Shown: positions 16,042 through 23,569 of the stretch, one piece after another
Layout: each line of letters begins with the position of its first letter
Numbering within the stretch: position 1 is the stretch's first letter
Assembly (NCBI GenBank): GCA_049889775.1
Contig: JBMHCT010000010.1
Location: 1 to 64,000, forward strand
Reading direction: 5' to 3'
DNA from: Jejuia sp049889775
GTDB lineage: Bacteria; Bacteroidota; Bacteroidia; Flavobacteriales; Flavobacteriaceae
DNA: 64,000 nt
Notes under the pieces: generated by a model
The model's database searches: none
Seen by the model: only the letters and a program-made list of their open reading frames with translations
What the model was told of the DNA's origin: nothing
Translations under genes and position numbers: made by a program

Positions 16042-16605
16042 ATGAAAAAAGTTCTACTTGCCCTAATCTTTTCTGGAATAACTAATTTTATGAACGCACA
16101 AACTGCTAGTGTTGAACAATCTACCTATGGTATACAAACGGGGCTTTTAGGTGTGTGGGGACACAACGAAACCAGATTGACCAATAGTATAGCATTAAGA
16201 ACGGAAATTGGAATGGACGCTGGATTTTGGGGAGGAAGTTTCTATTCAGAAAAAGGTTATTTAATGACCCCCATAATTAGGTTAGAACCACGTTGGTATT
16301 ACAACCTTAAAAAGCGAGTTTCAAAATCAAGAAACATAAAGGGTAACAGTGGCAATTTTTTAACCCTTCAAACCAATTATCACCCCAACTGGTTTGTTAT
16401 TTCGAATTACGATAACATAGAAGTGGTTGATCAAATTTCGATAATTCCCACTTGGGGGATTAGAAGAAATATTGGTAATCATTTTAACTACGAAACAGGA
16501 ATTGGTATAGGATATAGATATATTTTTGCTAAAAGTGCTGGGTATTTAGAAAATGAAGGTGAGGCAGCTGTAAATTTACATTTGAGAATTGGGTACAGGT
16601 TTTGA
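16042..16605 (+). CDS. Small outer-membrane beta-barrel-like protein
   Basis: 187-residue protein with an N-terminal signal peptide (MKKVLLALIFSGITNFMNAQ; cleavage after NAQ). The mature part has alternating aromatic/hydrophobic strands (ALRTEIGMDAGFWGGSF, LMTPIIRLEPRWYYNL, HFNYETGIGIGYRYIF) and ends in VNLHLRIGYRF, with the terminal Phe typical of outer-membrane barrels. An 8-strand barrel is inferred. No family name can be assigned with certainty; the ligand or role is unknown. It is a single gene, followed by a dispersed repeat. Confidence 0.75.
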   Translation: MKKVLLALIFSGITNFMNAQTASVEQSTYGIQTGLLGVWGHNETRLTNSIALRTEIGMDAGFWGGSFYSEKGYLMTPIIRLEPRWYYNLKKRVSKSRNIKGNSGNFLTLQTNYHPNWFVISNYDNIEVVDQISIIPTWGIRRNIGNHFNYETGIGIGYRYIFAKSAGYLENEGEAAVNLHLRIGYRF

Positions 16606-16648
16606 ATAGCTTTGGCAAATGGGTGTTATTTTAACCTAAAAAATTTGT

Positions 16649-16740
16649 TGGCGGATAGGTGCGTTAGCGATTGTAGTGGAAAGCCCACAGCGAAGCGAGG
16701 ACTTGGAACGGAAAGCGCGACCCGCAGGGGAACGCCCAAA
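16649..16740 (+). repeat. Dispersed structured repeat, copy C
   Basis: Shares GCGTTAG-GATTG at the left, GGAAAG-GCGACCC in the middle and GGGGAACGCCCAAA at the right with copies at 6431-6564 and 47995-48076. The middle of this copy (AGCCCACAGCGAAGCGAGGA) is different. It lies in the 149-base gap between the outer-membrane protein and DUF4442 genes. Confidence 0.7.
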
Positions 16741-16754
16741 AAACAATTATATGT

Positions 16755-17276
16755 ATGTATAAAACACTAACCAATATAGCTAAACGTTTTTTTACGGATG
16801 CCCAAATTTATAAATATGGGTTTAATTGGTCGCCCATGTACAAGCGTACTACTGCAAAAGTTATTGAAGTTTCTGATGATTTACATTTTGTAAAAATTAA
16901 AATTCCTTTAAGTTGGAAAAACAGAAATTACGTAGGTACCATTTTTGGTGGCAGCATGCTGTCTGCAACAGATCCTATTTATATGATTCAACTTTTGAAC
17001 ATTCTGGGAGACAACTTTGTAGTTTGGGATAAAGCCGCAACCATAAAGTATAGAAGGCCTGCAAAAGAAGCTGTGTTTTGTGAGTTTGTATTTTCTAAAG
17101 AAGAGATTGAAAGTATTAAGAATGATATTGAACTGAAAGGTGAAATAGATATTATTAAAACGCCCAGTATAGTTACTGAAAAAAATGTTGTTATTGCAGA
17201 ATTAAGCAAAACCATATACGTTGCTGATAAAGCATTCTACAAAGAGAAGCGCAAACAAAAAACCAAAGGCAAGTAA
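16755..17276 (+). CDS. DUF4442 hotdog-fold protein (thioesterase-like)
   Basis: 173-residue cytoplasmic protein of the DUF4442 family, related to the hotdog-fold acyl-CoA thioesterases. The central segment FGGSMLSATDPIYMIQLLNIL corresponds to the hotdog central helix with its GG turn, and VWDKAATIKYRRPAKE to the adjacent strand. A basic tail (KEKRKQKTKGK) ends the protein. Substrate and activity are unknown. It is followed after 45 bases by a serine hydrolase gene in the same direction, so the two may be co-transcribed. Confidence 0.82.
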   Translation: MYKTLTNIAKRFFTDAQIYKYGFNWSPMYKRTTAKVIEVSDDLHFVKIKIPLSWKNRNYVGTIFGGSMLSATDPIYMIQLLNILGDNFVVWDKAATIKYRRPAKEAVFCEFVFSKEEIESIKNDIELKGEIDIIKTPSIVTEKNVVIAELSKTIYVADKAFYKEKRKQKTKGK

Positions 17277-17321
17277 TCCGTAAGATTTTTTATATCTTAG
17301 ATATAACTTGAAAAACTAAAT

Positions 17322-18476
17322 ATGAGATTCTTAAAACATTTTTTTAAGTGGGTAATTATTTTGCTGGGGTTACTCATCATTATTCTCTATAGCACCGATA
17401 CAGATTACTTGATTAAAGCTGTTAGGACGATCTATCTTAAAGGCCATACAACCGCTTATCTTGAAGACTACAAATATTTTGATAATCAGGTTATTGATAA
17501 GGGTACACCACAACCTTGGCCGACTCATAAAGCTTATAATACAGCAAGCACAACAACAGCGCTGGACAGTATAAATATTAAAAATGGAACAGTAGCCTAC
17601 GTAATCATAAAAAACGATAGTATTTGGTTTGAGCAGTATGCCGATGGTTATGATGAGAACTCTAAGACCAACTCGTTTTCTATGGCTAAAAGTTATGTCT
17701 CTGCTTTAATGGGGAAAGCAATTATGCAAGGTTATATTAAAAGTTTAGATCAGCCTGTTTGTGATTTCCTGCCAGAGTTTTGTGAAGGTAAAGCTACAAA
17801 AATGACGGTTGGTCATTTATCTTCAATGGCATCTGGCACCAATTGGGATGAGGCGTATTACTCTCCTTTTTCTATTACTACCCGAGCCTATTTTGACGAC
17901 GATTTAGAAAAGGTAATGCTAGGTTTAAAAGTCATAGACGAACCTGGGCAGTCTTTTAAATATGCCAGTGGCGATACGCAAATGCTAGCTATGGTTATTG
18001 AAAAAGCTACAGGTAAAAAACTCTATGATTATTTAACAGAAAGCTTCTGGAAACCTTTGGGGTGTGAAAATGCCACACTATGGCAAGTGGATAGTGAAGC
18101 ACACGATTTGGTAAAGGCCTATTGTTGTATTGCCAGTAACGCCAAAGATTTTGCGCGTTTAGGTAAACTGTATAAAGACTATGGCAAATGGAATGGGAAG
18201 CAGATTTTAGATTCAACATTTGTAACAAAATCCCTAAAACCAGTTTATCCTGACGGCGATGTTTACGGTTATGGTTGGTGGCTAAAGTCTGTAGGAGAGA
18301 AAGCCTTTTTTCTGATGCGTGGGCATTTAGGGCAATATGTAATTGTAGAACCTGAAGACAATGTTATTATTGTTAGACTGGGGCACAAAAAAGGAGCGGG
18401 TGATGCCGTGGCTACGTTTACAGATGACATTACAGTTTATATTGATGAAGCTTATAAAATGATGCAAAATGATTAG
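17322..18476 (+). CDS. Beta-lactamase-family (class C type) serine hydrolase
   Basis: 384-residue membrane-anchored or exported serine hydrolase of the beta-lactamase/esterase (Pfam Beta-lactamase) superfamily. One uncleaved-looking hydrophobic segment lies at residues ~9-24. The nucleophile motif S-x-x-K is Ser120-Met-Ala-Lys123, the second motif is Tyr214-Ala-Ser216, and the third motif appears as HLG (RGHLGQY), all in the right order. Members act on peptides, D-amino-acid esters or other esters; a true beta-lactamase role cannot be claimed. It overlaps the following exonuclease gene by 8 bases. Confidence 0.88.
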   Translation: MRFLKHFFKWVIILLGLLIIILYSTDTDYLIKAVRTIYLKGHTTAYLEDYKYFDNQVIDKGTPQPWPTHKAYNTASTTTALDSINIKNGTVAYVIIKNDSIWFEQYADGYDENSKTNSFSMAKSYVSALMGKAIMQGYIKSLDQPVCDFLPEFCEGKATKMTVGHLSSMASGTNWDEAYYSPFSITTRAYFDDDLEKVMLGLKVIDEPGQSFKYASGDTQMLAMVIEKATGKKLYDYLTESFWKPLGCENATLWQVDSEAHDLVKAYCCIASNAKDFARLGKLYKDYGKWNGKQILDSTFVTKSLKPVYPDGDVYGYGWWLKSVGEKAFFLMRGHLGQYVIVEPEDNVIIVRLGHKKGAGDAVATFTDDITVYIDEAYKMMQND

Positions 18477-19182
18477 CAAACTCAACCTCGAAAACATACT
18501 CTTTCTAGACATAGAAACCGTTCCAGAAACACAACATTTTTCTGATTTAGACGACACCAAACAATCTCTTTGGGCGGGTAAAACCCAATATCAAAGAAAG
18601 GACGAGTTTACACCAGAGGAGTTTTATGACCGTGCAGGTATTTGGGCAGAATTTGGTAAAATTATTTGTATTTCCGTAGGCTATTTTAATTATCAAGGTG
18701 ATATTAGAAAGTTTAGAGTCACGTCGTTTTATGGCGATGAAATCACCATTCTTAAAGATTTTAAAAATTTAGTCATAACACACTTTAGTCAATCCAAACA
18801 TTTGTTATGCGCCCACAATGGGAAGGAGTTTGACTTTCCATACATTGCACGTAGAATGATTATTCATAATATAGAACTGCCTTATAAACTAAACCTTTTT
18901 GGGAAAAAACCTTGGGAGGTTCCACATTTAGATACCTTAGAGTTATGGAAGTTTGGCGATTATAAAACCTATACCTCTTTAAAACTATTGACCAATGTTC
19001 TGGGGGTTCCTTCGCCTAAAGATGATATAGATGGCAGCGAAGTTTATGGTGTGTATTATGAAGAAGGCAATATAGACCGAATAATTAATTATTGCGAAAA
19101 AGATACCATTGCAGTGGCGCAAATCTTCTTAAGATTACGAGGTGATGCGTTACTTGATGATGAAGAAATTATTCAGATATAA
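18469..19182 (+). CDS. Predicted 3'-5' exonuclease (PolB-like DEDD)
   Basis: 237-residue DnaQ-superfamily exonuclease of the 'predicted 3'-5' exonuclease PolB-like' group. Exo I is FLDIETVP (Asp and Glu metal ligands), Exo II HNGKEFDFPYIARR, and Exo III NYCEKDTIAVAQIFL, where YxxxD suits the DEDDy class. No polymerase domain is attached. It probably trims DNA (or RNA) ends in repair. The start overlaps the preceding hydrolase by 8 bases, so translation is coupled. A hairpin follows the stop codon directly. Confidence 0.87.
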   Translation: MISKLNLENILFLDIETVPETQHFSDLDDTKQSLWAGKTQYQRKDEFTPEEFYDRAGIWAEFGKIICISVGYFNYQGDIRKFRVTSFYGDEITILKDFKNLVITHFSQSKHLLCAHNGKEFDFPYIARRMIIHNIELPYKLNLFGKKPWEVPHLDTLELWKFGDYKTYTSLKLLTNVLGVPSPKDDIDGSEVYGVYYEEGNIDRIINYCEKDTIAVAQIFLRLRGDALLDDEEIIQI

Positions 19183-19209
19183 AAAAAGTCCAGAAATAAT
19201 ATCTGGACT
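19181..19209 (-). terminator. Intrinsic terminator, strongest on the minus strand
   Basis: 8-bp perfect stem AGTCCAGA/TCTGGACT (19187-19194, 19202-19209) with a 7-base loop. On the minus strand it is followed at once by seven T (the A run 19181-19187), a textbook terminator. In the plus direction only CTAGTTTT follows, so it points to a minus-strand transcript arriving from 19210-19464. Confidence 0.75.
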
Positions 19210-19240
19210 CTAGTTTTCGAGTAATTGTTTGCTATTAATC

Positions 19241-19342
19241 TTACCCAATTTTTAGTCTTTTCTTAGTATAGTTGTTTAAAAAAGCCTTTGTTAATGAAGG
19301 GAAGTAAAAGGTTTTTTTAATTCCTAACAAGTTTTTTGGCAT
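19241..19342 (-). CDS. Possible small basic protein (33 aa)
   Basis: An ATG at 19342 opens 33 codons ending at TAA 19241. The product starts MPKNLLGIKKTF, is rich in Lys, Phe, Leu and Asn, and ends KKRLKIG, with an estimated strongly basic charge. The only support beyond an open frame is the strong minus-strand terminator 32 bases downstream. AT-rich DNA yields such compositions by chance, so this is a candidate only. It is divergent from the ABC transporter gene. Confidence 0.3.
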   Translation of the reverse strand: MPKNLLGIKKTFYFPSLTKAFLNNYTKKRLKIG

Positions 19343-19467
19343 CTCTTTTCGTTATATTGAGAAATTTATGGTAAAACCATATTTAGTATAGGGAATAGGC
19401 TTACCAACACCAAGGATTATACTATCAAGCAACAAAAATGCATTGTACTATTTAGTATATTTGATTG

Positions 19468-21162
19468 ATGAAAACCGATACGCTAATTACATCTTCCGTT
19501 CTCGAAATTAAAGAGCTTTCTATAGCGTTCAATCGTAATCAAGTTATTCATGATATTTCATATAGATTATATAAAAATGAGATATTAGGTATTGTTGGAG
19601 AATCTGGATCGGGAAAATCGGTATCTTCATTAGCTATTTTAGGATTATTACCCAAGCGCATATCCAAAATTTCTTCCGGGAGTATTTTATTTGAAGGTGA
19701 AGATTTAACTACGCTTTCAAATAAACAATTTCAAAACATTCAAGGAAAAAAAATCGCTATGATTTTTCAGGAACCCATGAGTTCCCTGAACCCTTCAATG
19801 ATGTGTGGAAAGCAAGTTGAAGAAATTTTACAACAGCATACAAACTTATCTAAAAAAGAAATAAAAGATGAGGTACTTTCGCTTTTTGAAAAGGTAAAAT
19901 TGCCGAATTTAGACCGTGTTTTCAAATCTTATCCGCATGAAATTTCTGGTGGACAAAAGCAACGTGTTATGATTGCCATGGCTATTGCTTGCAAACCTGA
20001 TATTTTAATCGCAGACGAACCTACTACCGCATTAGATGTAACGGTTCAGAAGGAAATTGTAAACCTTTTGAAGGAATTACAAGAAGAAACCAAAATGAGT
20101 ATTCTTTTTATTACGCATGATTTGGCGTTGATTTCTGAGATAGCAGATAGGGTGTTGGTGATGTACAAAGGTAAAATCGTGGAACAAGGTACAATTGCAG
20201 ATATTTTTGAAAATCCGCAGGAAGATTATACAAAAGCACTGATAAATTCGCGCCCCTCTTTAGACGAGCGTTTAAAGGTGCTACCAACCATTCAAGATTT
20301 TTTGAACGGTACTACAAAAGCGGATATTGTTACTCCTGAAGCGCGTAAAAAAAAGCACGAGGCTTTGTACAAGAAACTACCTTTGTTGGAAGTGGTAAAT
20401 GTTGAAAAGGAGTATATTTCAAAAGCAGGTTGGTTTTCAAAACCTGAGATATTTAAAGCTGTAAACAAGGTAAGTTTTAAATTGTACGAAGGTGAAACTC
20501 TTGGTTTGGTAGGAGAGTCTGGGTGTGGTAAATCTACTTTGGGTAATGCCATTCTTCAGTTAGATAAAGCCACTGCAGGTACTATTTTGTATAAAGGTAA
20601 AGACATTATAAATCTTTCAAAAACAGCAACCAGAAAACTGAGGAAAGACATTCAAATTATATTTCAAGATCCATTCGCTTCCTTAAATCCGAGAATTCCT
20701 GTTGGAAAGGCTATAAAGGAACCCATGCAAGTGCATGGGCTATATAATTCTGATGCAGAAAGAAAGGAAAAAGTTATTGAAATTTTGCATCGTGTTGGTT
20801 TATCAGAAGACTACTTTAATCGCTATCCACATGAATTTTCAGGAGGACAGCGTCAACGTATCGGTATTGCCCGAACCATTGCATTACAGCCGAAACTGAT
20901 AGTTTGTGATGAGTCTGTTTCTGCGCTTGATATTTCCGTTCAAGCGCAGGTGTTGAATCTGTTAAATGAACTGAAGGAAGATTTTGGGTTCACCTATATT
21001 TTTATTTCGCATGATTTGGCTGTGGTGAAATACATGGCAGATCAACTTTTAGTAATGAATCAAGGAAAAATTGAGGAACTTGGAGATGCCGACGCCATTT
21101 ATGCTGATCCCCAAAAAACGTATACCAAAAAGTTAATTGCTGCTATTCCAAAGGGGCGTTAA
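19468..21162 (+). CDS. Oligopeptide-type ABC transporter, two fused ATP-binding domains
   Basis: 564-residue cytoplasmic protein joining two complete ABC ATPase domains, equivalent to DppD-DppF (or YejF). Domain 1 (residues ~10-250) has Walker A GESGSGKS, signature SGGQKQR and Walker B ILIADEPT. Domain 2 (~305-560) has GESGCGKS, SGGQRQR and LIVCDES. The oligopeptide-family C-terminal segments (YTKALINSRP; YTKKLIAAIPKG) follow each. The energised permeases and the binding protein are not in the window, so they must be encoded elsewhere. I chose the ATG at 19468 over a TTG three bases earlier. Flanking gaps on both sides hold minus-strand terminators. Confidence 0.93.
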   Translation: MKTDTLITSSVLEIKELSIAFNRNQVIHDISYRLYKNEILGIVGESGSGKSVSSLAILGLLPKRISKISSGSILFEGEDLTTLSNKQFQNIQGKKIAMIFQEPMSSLNPSMMCGKQVEEILQQHTNLSKKEIKDEVLSLFEKVKLPNLDRVFKSYPHEISGGQKQRVMIAMAIACKPDILIADEPTTALDVTVQKEIVNLLKELQEETKMSILFITHDLALISEIADRVLVMYKGKIVEQGTIADIFENPQEDYTKALINSRPSLDERLKVLPTIQDFLNGTTKADIVTPEARKKKHEALYKKLPLLEVVNVEKEYISKAGWFSKPEIFKAVNKVSFKLYEGETLGLVGESGCGKSTLGNAILQLDKATAGTILYKGKDIINLSKTATRKLRKDIQIIFQDPFASLNPRIPVGKAIKEPMQVHGLYNSDAERKEKVIEILHRVGLSEDYFNRYPHEFSGGQRQRIGIARTIALQPKLIVCDESVSALDISVQAQVLNLLNELKEDFGFTYIFISHDLAVVKYMADQLLVMNQGKIEELGDADAIYADPQKTYTKKLIAAIPKGR

Positions 21163-21208
21163 AAGAAAAACTTGCTTAAAAATTTGAAATTAAATTTAAA
21201 AGCAAGTT
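21161..21208 (-). terminator. Intrinsic terminator, minus-strand orientation
   Basis: Stem AACTTGCTT (21169-21177) with AAGCAAGTT (21200-21208) around an AT-rich loop that itself can pair. Read on the minus strand the stem is followed by TTTTTCTTTT, while on the plus strand the tail is weaker (CTTATAAAAT). It may serve both the ABC gene and a minus-strand transcript. Confidence 0.65.
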
Positions 21209-21236
21209 CTTATAAAATCAAGCCGATTTTTAATTA

Positions 21237-21359
21237 CTATAACATAAAAATCTTTTTGGTGAGGTAAATAAAACCTCTAACAAAGCGTATTTGCTCGTTT
21301 AAAGTTTCTCTAAATTTACTCTCTTTTTTTGTAGGTTGTTCAGGTAGATTTGGAACCAT
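21237..21359 (-). CDS. Possible small amphipathic protein (40 aa)
   Basis: An ATG at 21359 opens 40 codons to a TAG at 21237. The product begins MVPNLPEQPTKKESKF and continues with a helix-prone basic segment (NEQIRFVRGFIYLTKKIF). The mix of Pro, Gln, Glu and Arg is less like random AT-rich translation than most short frames here. A minus-strand terminator lies 29 bases downstream, and the product may be a membrane-associated peptide. The remainder of the 443-base gap 21163-21605 is AT-rich; apart from the promoter at 21554 I see nothing in it. Confidence 0.38.
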   Translation of the reverse strand: MVPNLPEQPTKKESKFRETLNEQIRFVRGFIYLTKKIFML

Positions 21360-21553
21360 ATCTAAAATTTTAAGTTTATGATAGATTTGGGGGAAAATCT
21401 ATAATCATTATGTTGATTTGGGAGTACTAATATCTACTTTTTCTTCAAAAAATCAGATTAAAAACACATAAAATCGACAAAATGTATTTTATTTTAACAT
21501 TTGGCTGTTTTTTATCTATATTTTGATTTATGAAACCATAGTATAATTCTGAA

Positions 21554-21582
21554 TTTTGAAGTTGTTTAAATCTTTATCTTTG
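21554..21582 (+). promoter_or_regulatory. Putative promoter of acetoacetyl-CoA synthetase gene
   Basis: TATCTTTG (21575-21582) matches the -7 consensus TAnnTTTG, and TTTTG (21554-21558) lies 16 bases before it, slightly closer than usual for the -33 TTTG. The start codon is 23 bases downstream. Confidence 0.5.
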
Positions 21583-21605
21583 AGAGGGAAACCTATTTAT
21601 TTCAG

Positions 21606-23567
21606 ATGGAAAAGCTTTGGGAGAGTTCAGAACGATTTAAAAAAAGTAGTCATTTACACGCCTATCGTAATTGGTTAAGAGAAACTCACGGTCTATCTTT
21701 TGGCTCCTATCATGAATTATGGCAATGGACTACAGATGATGTTGAGCTATTTTGGGAGACTATTTGGACCTATTTCAAAATAAAATTTCATACACCTTAT
21801 TCCAAAGTACTCTCTTCTTATCAGATGCCAAATTGCAAATGGTTTGAAGGTGCAACCCTAAATTATGCGGAACATATTTTTCGGAAATCACAGCCCAACA
21901 AAACAGCAATATATTTTAGAAATGAAAGCGGTTTATATAGAGAGCTAACTTGGTTAGAACTTGAAGAAAAAGTAGCTTCAATGAGGGCATATTTAACTTC
22001 AATAGGCATAACAAAAGGAGATAGAGTGGTGGCTTTTTTGCCTAATGTGCCAGAAGCGACCATATGTTTTTTAGCAGTAAATGCCATTGGAGCTATTTGG
22101 TCCAGTACTTCCCCAGATTTTGGTACAGAAAGTGTTGCGAATCGTTTTGTTCAAATTGAACCAAAAGTGCTTATTGCTGTAGATGGCTATTATTACAATG
22201 GCAAACCGTATGATAAAAGTGAAACTGTAAATGCTATTTCAGAGGCGTTACCATCACTTGAAAGTGTAATTATATTGCCTTATTTGAATACCAATGTGAG
22301 GGGAAATTTTCCAGAAACATGCATCAATATCAACACTATTTTTGAGAAAAAAGGCGAAGAGTTAGTATTTCAACCTGTAGATTTTAACCATCCTATTTGG
22401 GTGTTATATTCTTCTGGTACCACTGGTCTACCAAAGGCAATAGTCCATTCTCACGGTGGCATTTTACTAGAGCATTTTAAGTATATGGCCTTTCATAATG
22501 ATATTCATGACGGTGAACGTTATTTTTGGTTCACAACCACTGGCTGGATGATGTGGAATTTTTTACAGTCAGCCCTTTTAATGGGCGCCTCTATAGTGTT
22601 GTATGATGGGAGCCCCACATACCCATCGTTTGATGCATTATGGCAGTTTTCTGATGATTTAAAAATTAATCATTTTGGTACTAGCGCACCGTTTTTGGTT
22701 GCAAATATGAAACAGCAATTAAACATTAAGCAGCAGTATAATTTGAACACTGTAAGATCTATCAGTTCTACGGGCGCGCCCTTACCTGCCGAAGCTTTTA
22801 ATTATGTATATGAAGCTATAAAAGAAGATGTTTGGTTGTGTTCCATGGCTGGCGGTACCGATGTATGTACGGCATTTGTAGGCGGTTCTCCTTTTTACGA
22901 TGTCTATTCTGGAGAAATTCAATGTCGTGCCTTAGGGGTGTCTTTATATGCTTTAGATGATTTGGGTAATCCTATTGAAGACGAATTAGGAGAGATGGTG
23001 ATTGATAAACCCATGCCCTCAATGCCTATTTACTTTTGGAATGATGAGAATAATGCCCGTTACAAAGCGTCTTATTTTGAAGACTACCCAGGCAAATGGA
23101 GACATGGCGATTTCATAAAAATAAATTCTAAAACCAAAGGGCTCACTATTTATGGGCGCTCTGATGCTACTTTAAATAGGCATGGGATACGAATAGGAAC
23201 TAGTGAAATATATAGCGCTGTAAATAAAATAGATGCAGTTGAAGATGCTTTAATTATCAATTTGGAGCTAGAAAAAGGCAAACACTACATGCCTTTGTTT
23301 GTGAAATTGAAATCAGGCTTTGAACTTACTGAAACTCTAAAAAAATCTATTAATTCACAATTAAAAACAGATTATTCTCCAAGGCATGTTCCAGATGAAA
23401 TTATTGAGGTAGCAGATATTCCTTATACTATAAGTGGCAAAAAAATGGAAGCGCCCATTAAAAAGATTTTATTAAAGATGCCAATTGAAAAATCGATTAA
23501 TTTAGATGCGATGCGAAATCCAGAATCGGTTCAATTTTTTATTGAATTTGCAAAAGGTATTACATAA
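21606..23567 (+). CDS. Acetoacetyl-CoA synthetase (acetoacetate-CoA ligase)
   Basis: Activates acetoacetate with ATP and CoA to acetoacetyl-CoA, via an acyl-adenylate; it lets the cell use acetoacetate (ketone bodies, or products of Leu/Phe/Tyr breakdown). The 653 residues match the family. The N-terminal cap (YRNWLRETHGLSFGSYHELW) and the segment CKWFEGATLNYAEH mark this ligase rather than acetyl-CoA synthetase. The AMP-binding signature YSSGTTGLPKAIVHSHGG lies near residue 270, followed by TTTGWMMWNFL and YGRSDATLNRHGIRIGTSEIY. The C-terminal catalytic lysine is in SGKKMEAPIK. It is monocistronic and ends 2 bases from the opposing pbp1A gene. Confidence 0.93.
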   Translation: MEKLWESSERFKKSSHLHAYRNWLRETHGLSFGSYHELWQWTTDDVELFWETIWTYFKIKFHTPYSKVLSSYQMPNCKWFEGATLNYAEHIFRKSQPNKTAIYFRNESGLYRELTWLELEEKVASMRAYLTSIGITKGDRVVAFLPNVPEATICFLAVNAIGAIWSSTSPDFGTESVANRFVQIEPKVLIAVDGYYYNGKPYDKSETVNAISEALPSLESVIILPYLNTNVRGNFPETCININTIFEKKGEELVFQPVDFNHPIWVLYSSGTTGLPKAIVHSHGGILLEHFKYMAFHNDIHDGERYFWFTTTGWMMWNFLQSALLMGASIVLYDGSPTYPSFDALWQFSDDLKINHFGTSAPFLVANMKQQLNIKQQYNLNTVRSISSTGAPLPAEAFNYVYEAIKEDVWLCSMAGGTDVCTAFVGGSPFYDVYSGEIQCRALGVSLYALDDLGNPIEDELGEMVIDKPMPSMPIYFWNDENNARYKASYFEDYPGKWRHGDFIKINSKTKGLTIYGRSDATLNRHGIRIGTSEIYSAVNKIDAVEDALIINLELEKGKHYMPLFVKLKSGFELTETLKKSINSQLKTDYSPRHVPDEIIEVADIPYTISGKKMEAPIKKILLKMPIEKSINLDAMRNPESVQFFIEFAKGIT

Positions 23568-23569
23568 TT

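Noticed and set aside
19278..19320. Second hairpin-like stretch (AAAAAAGCCTTT..AAAAGGTTTTTTT)
   Set aside because: The stem is short, AT-dominated and overlaps the candidate small frame; not called as a terminator.
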